Assembly: GCA_963763205.1 (NCBI GenBank)
Contig: CAVXNQ010000003.1
Location: forward strand, 1-64,000
Origin: DDH964 sp963763205
Lineage (GTDB): Bacteria > Desulfobacterota > Desulfuromonadia > Desulfuromonadales > DDH964
Direction: 5' to 3'
Length of the DNA stretch: 64,000 nt
Each line of letters begins with the position of its first letter. The first letter of the stretch is position 1. Shown here in pieces: positions 63,870 to 64,000 of the stretch. The notes beneath the pieces are model-generated. The model did no database searches. It was not told the origin of the DNA and was given only the letters and a program-made list of their open reading frames with translations. The translations under genes were made by a program, and so were the position numbers.

Positions 63870-64000
63870 AACCTCCTCCTTTCCCGTGGATCTCGTGTCT
63901 GCCGAACGTTACGCATGGTGTGTGGAGGATAGAGTCCGATCCTCCGTTCCCCCACTGCTCCACTTTACCATTTTGCGGCGCCCGGCGTCCTCCCCGCCAC

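Overview
This is a GC-rich bacterial chromosome segment. Its gene content points to the Desulfuromonadia (Geobacter/Desulfuromonas/Pelobacter relatives): paired DUF507 genes before a CIRCE-controlled groESL, two families of [NiFe] hydrogenase, a Dcu-type C4-dicarboxylate carrier, a fused cytochrome b/c with a Rieske protein, many sigma-54 activators and several DksA-like proteins. The assignment is inferred from gene content, not from a marker-gene search.

Layout. 0.1-3.1 kb: two DUF507 genes, then CIRCE-groES-groEL. 3.5-8.8 kb: a pseudopilin, an unusual S8 protease, a PP-loop tRNA-thiolation-type ATPase, a possible structured RNA, a PilT tail fragment and a DUF302 protein. 8.9-15.0 kb: a leftward lactate module (larA, glcD-like, glcF-like) followed by a PAS sigma-54 activator. 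15.1-19.6 kb: radA, a small membrane protein, dksA, a GAF histidine kinase and tRNA-Ala(CGC). 19.7-28.5 kb: an amino-acid permease fused to universal-stress domains, ligA-polX, a PRPP synthetase and otsB. 28.7-40.2 kb: an SDR, a quinol-cytochrome c reductase, a CDF transporter, stress and regulatory genes, lipid-metabolism genes and several small zinc-ribbon or Cys-rich proteins. 40.2-60.2 kb: a hydrogen-metabolism island. 60.5-63.9 kb: an OmpR-type regulator, a duplicated-domain lipoprotein, a cupin and a SYLF protein.

The hydrogen island holds hypE and hypABCD, a sigma-54 response regulator, a C4-dicarboxylate carrier with a DcuSR/CitAB-like two-component system, a membrane-bound Hyb hydrogenase (order L-D-S-A-B) and a cytoplasmic sulfhydrogenase-like enzyme whose beta and gamma subunits are fused. 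Each hydrogenase has its own maturation protease. A plausible reading is hydrogen-driven fumarate respiration (Hyb, menaquinone, fumarate/succinate exchange) beside an NAD(P)-linked cytoplasmic hydrogenase. Nickel is a recurring need: LarA, HypA, a His-rich HypB and both hydrogenases.

Three non-coding signals stand out. Inverted-repeat elements sit at gene boundaries throughout the hydrogen island: a matching pair brackets hybSAB, and one has duplicated the end of hypD. A sigma-54 promoter before hybL has two upstream CCGTATAC sites, and the same octamer lies before the candidate activator gene. Four GTGAT/C repeats at exact 11-bp spacing lie between the OmpR-type regulator and the lipoprotein.

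Caveat: many genes (glcF, glcD, larA, permease, ligA, hypA-D, the regulators, hybL, hybD, hydD, hydA, the last protease) carry one-base frame breaks with the reading continuing in the next frame. They look much more like consensus errors than decay, and I annotate them as full-length genes with breaks noted.
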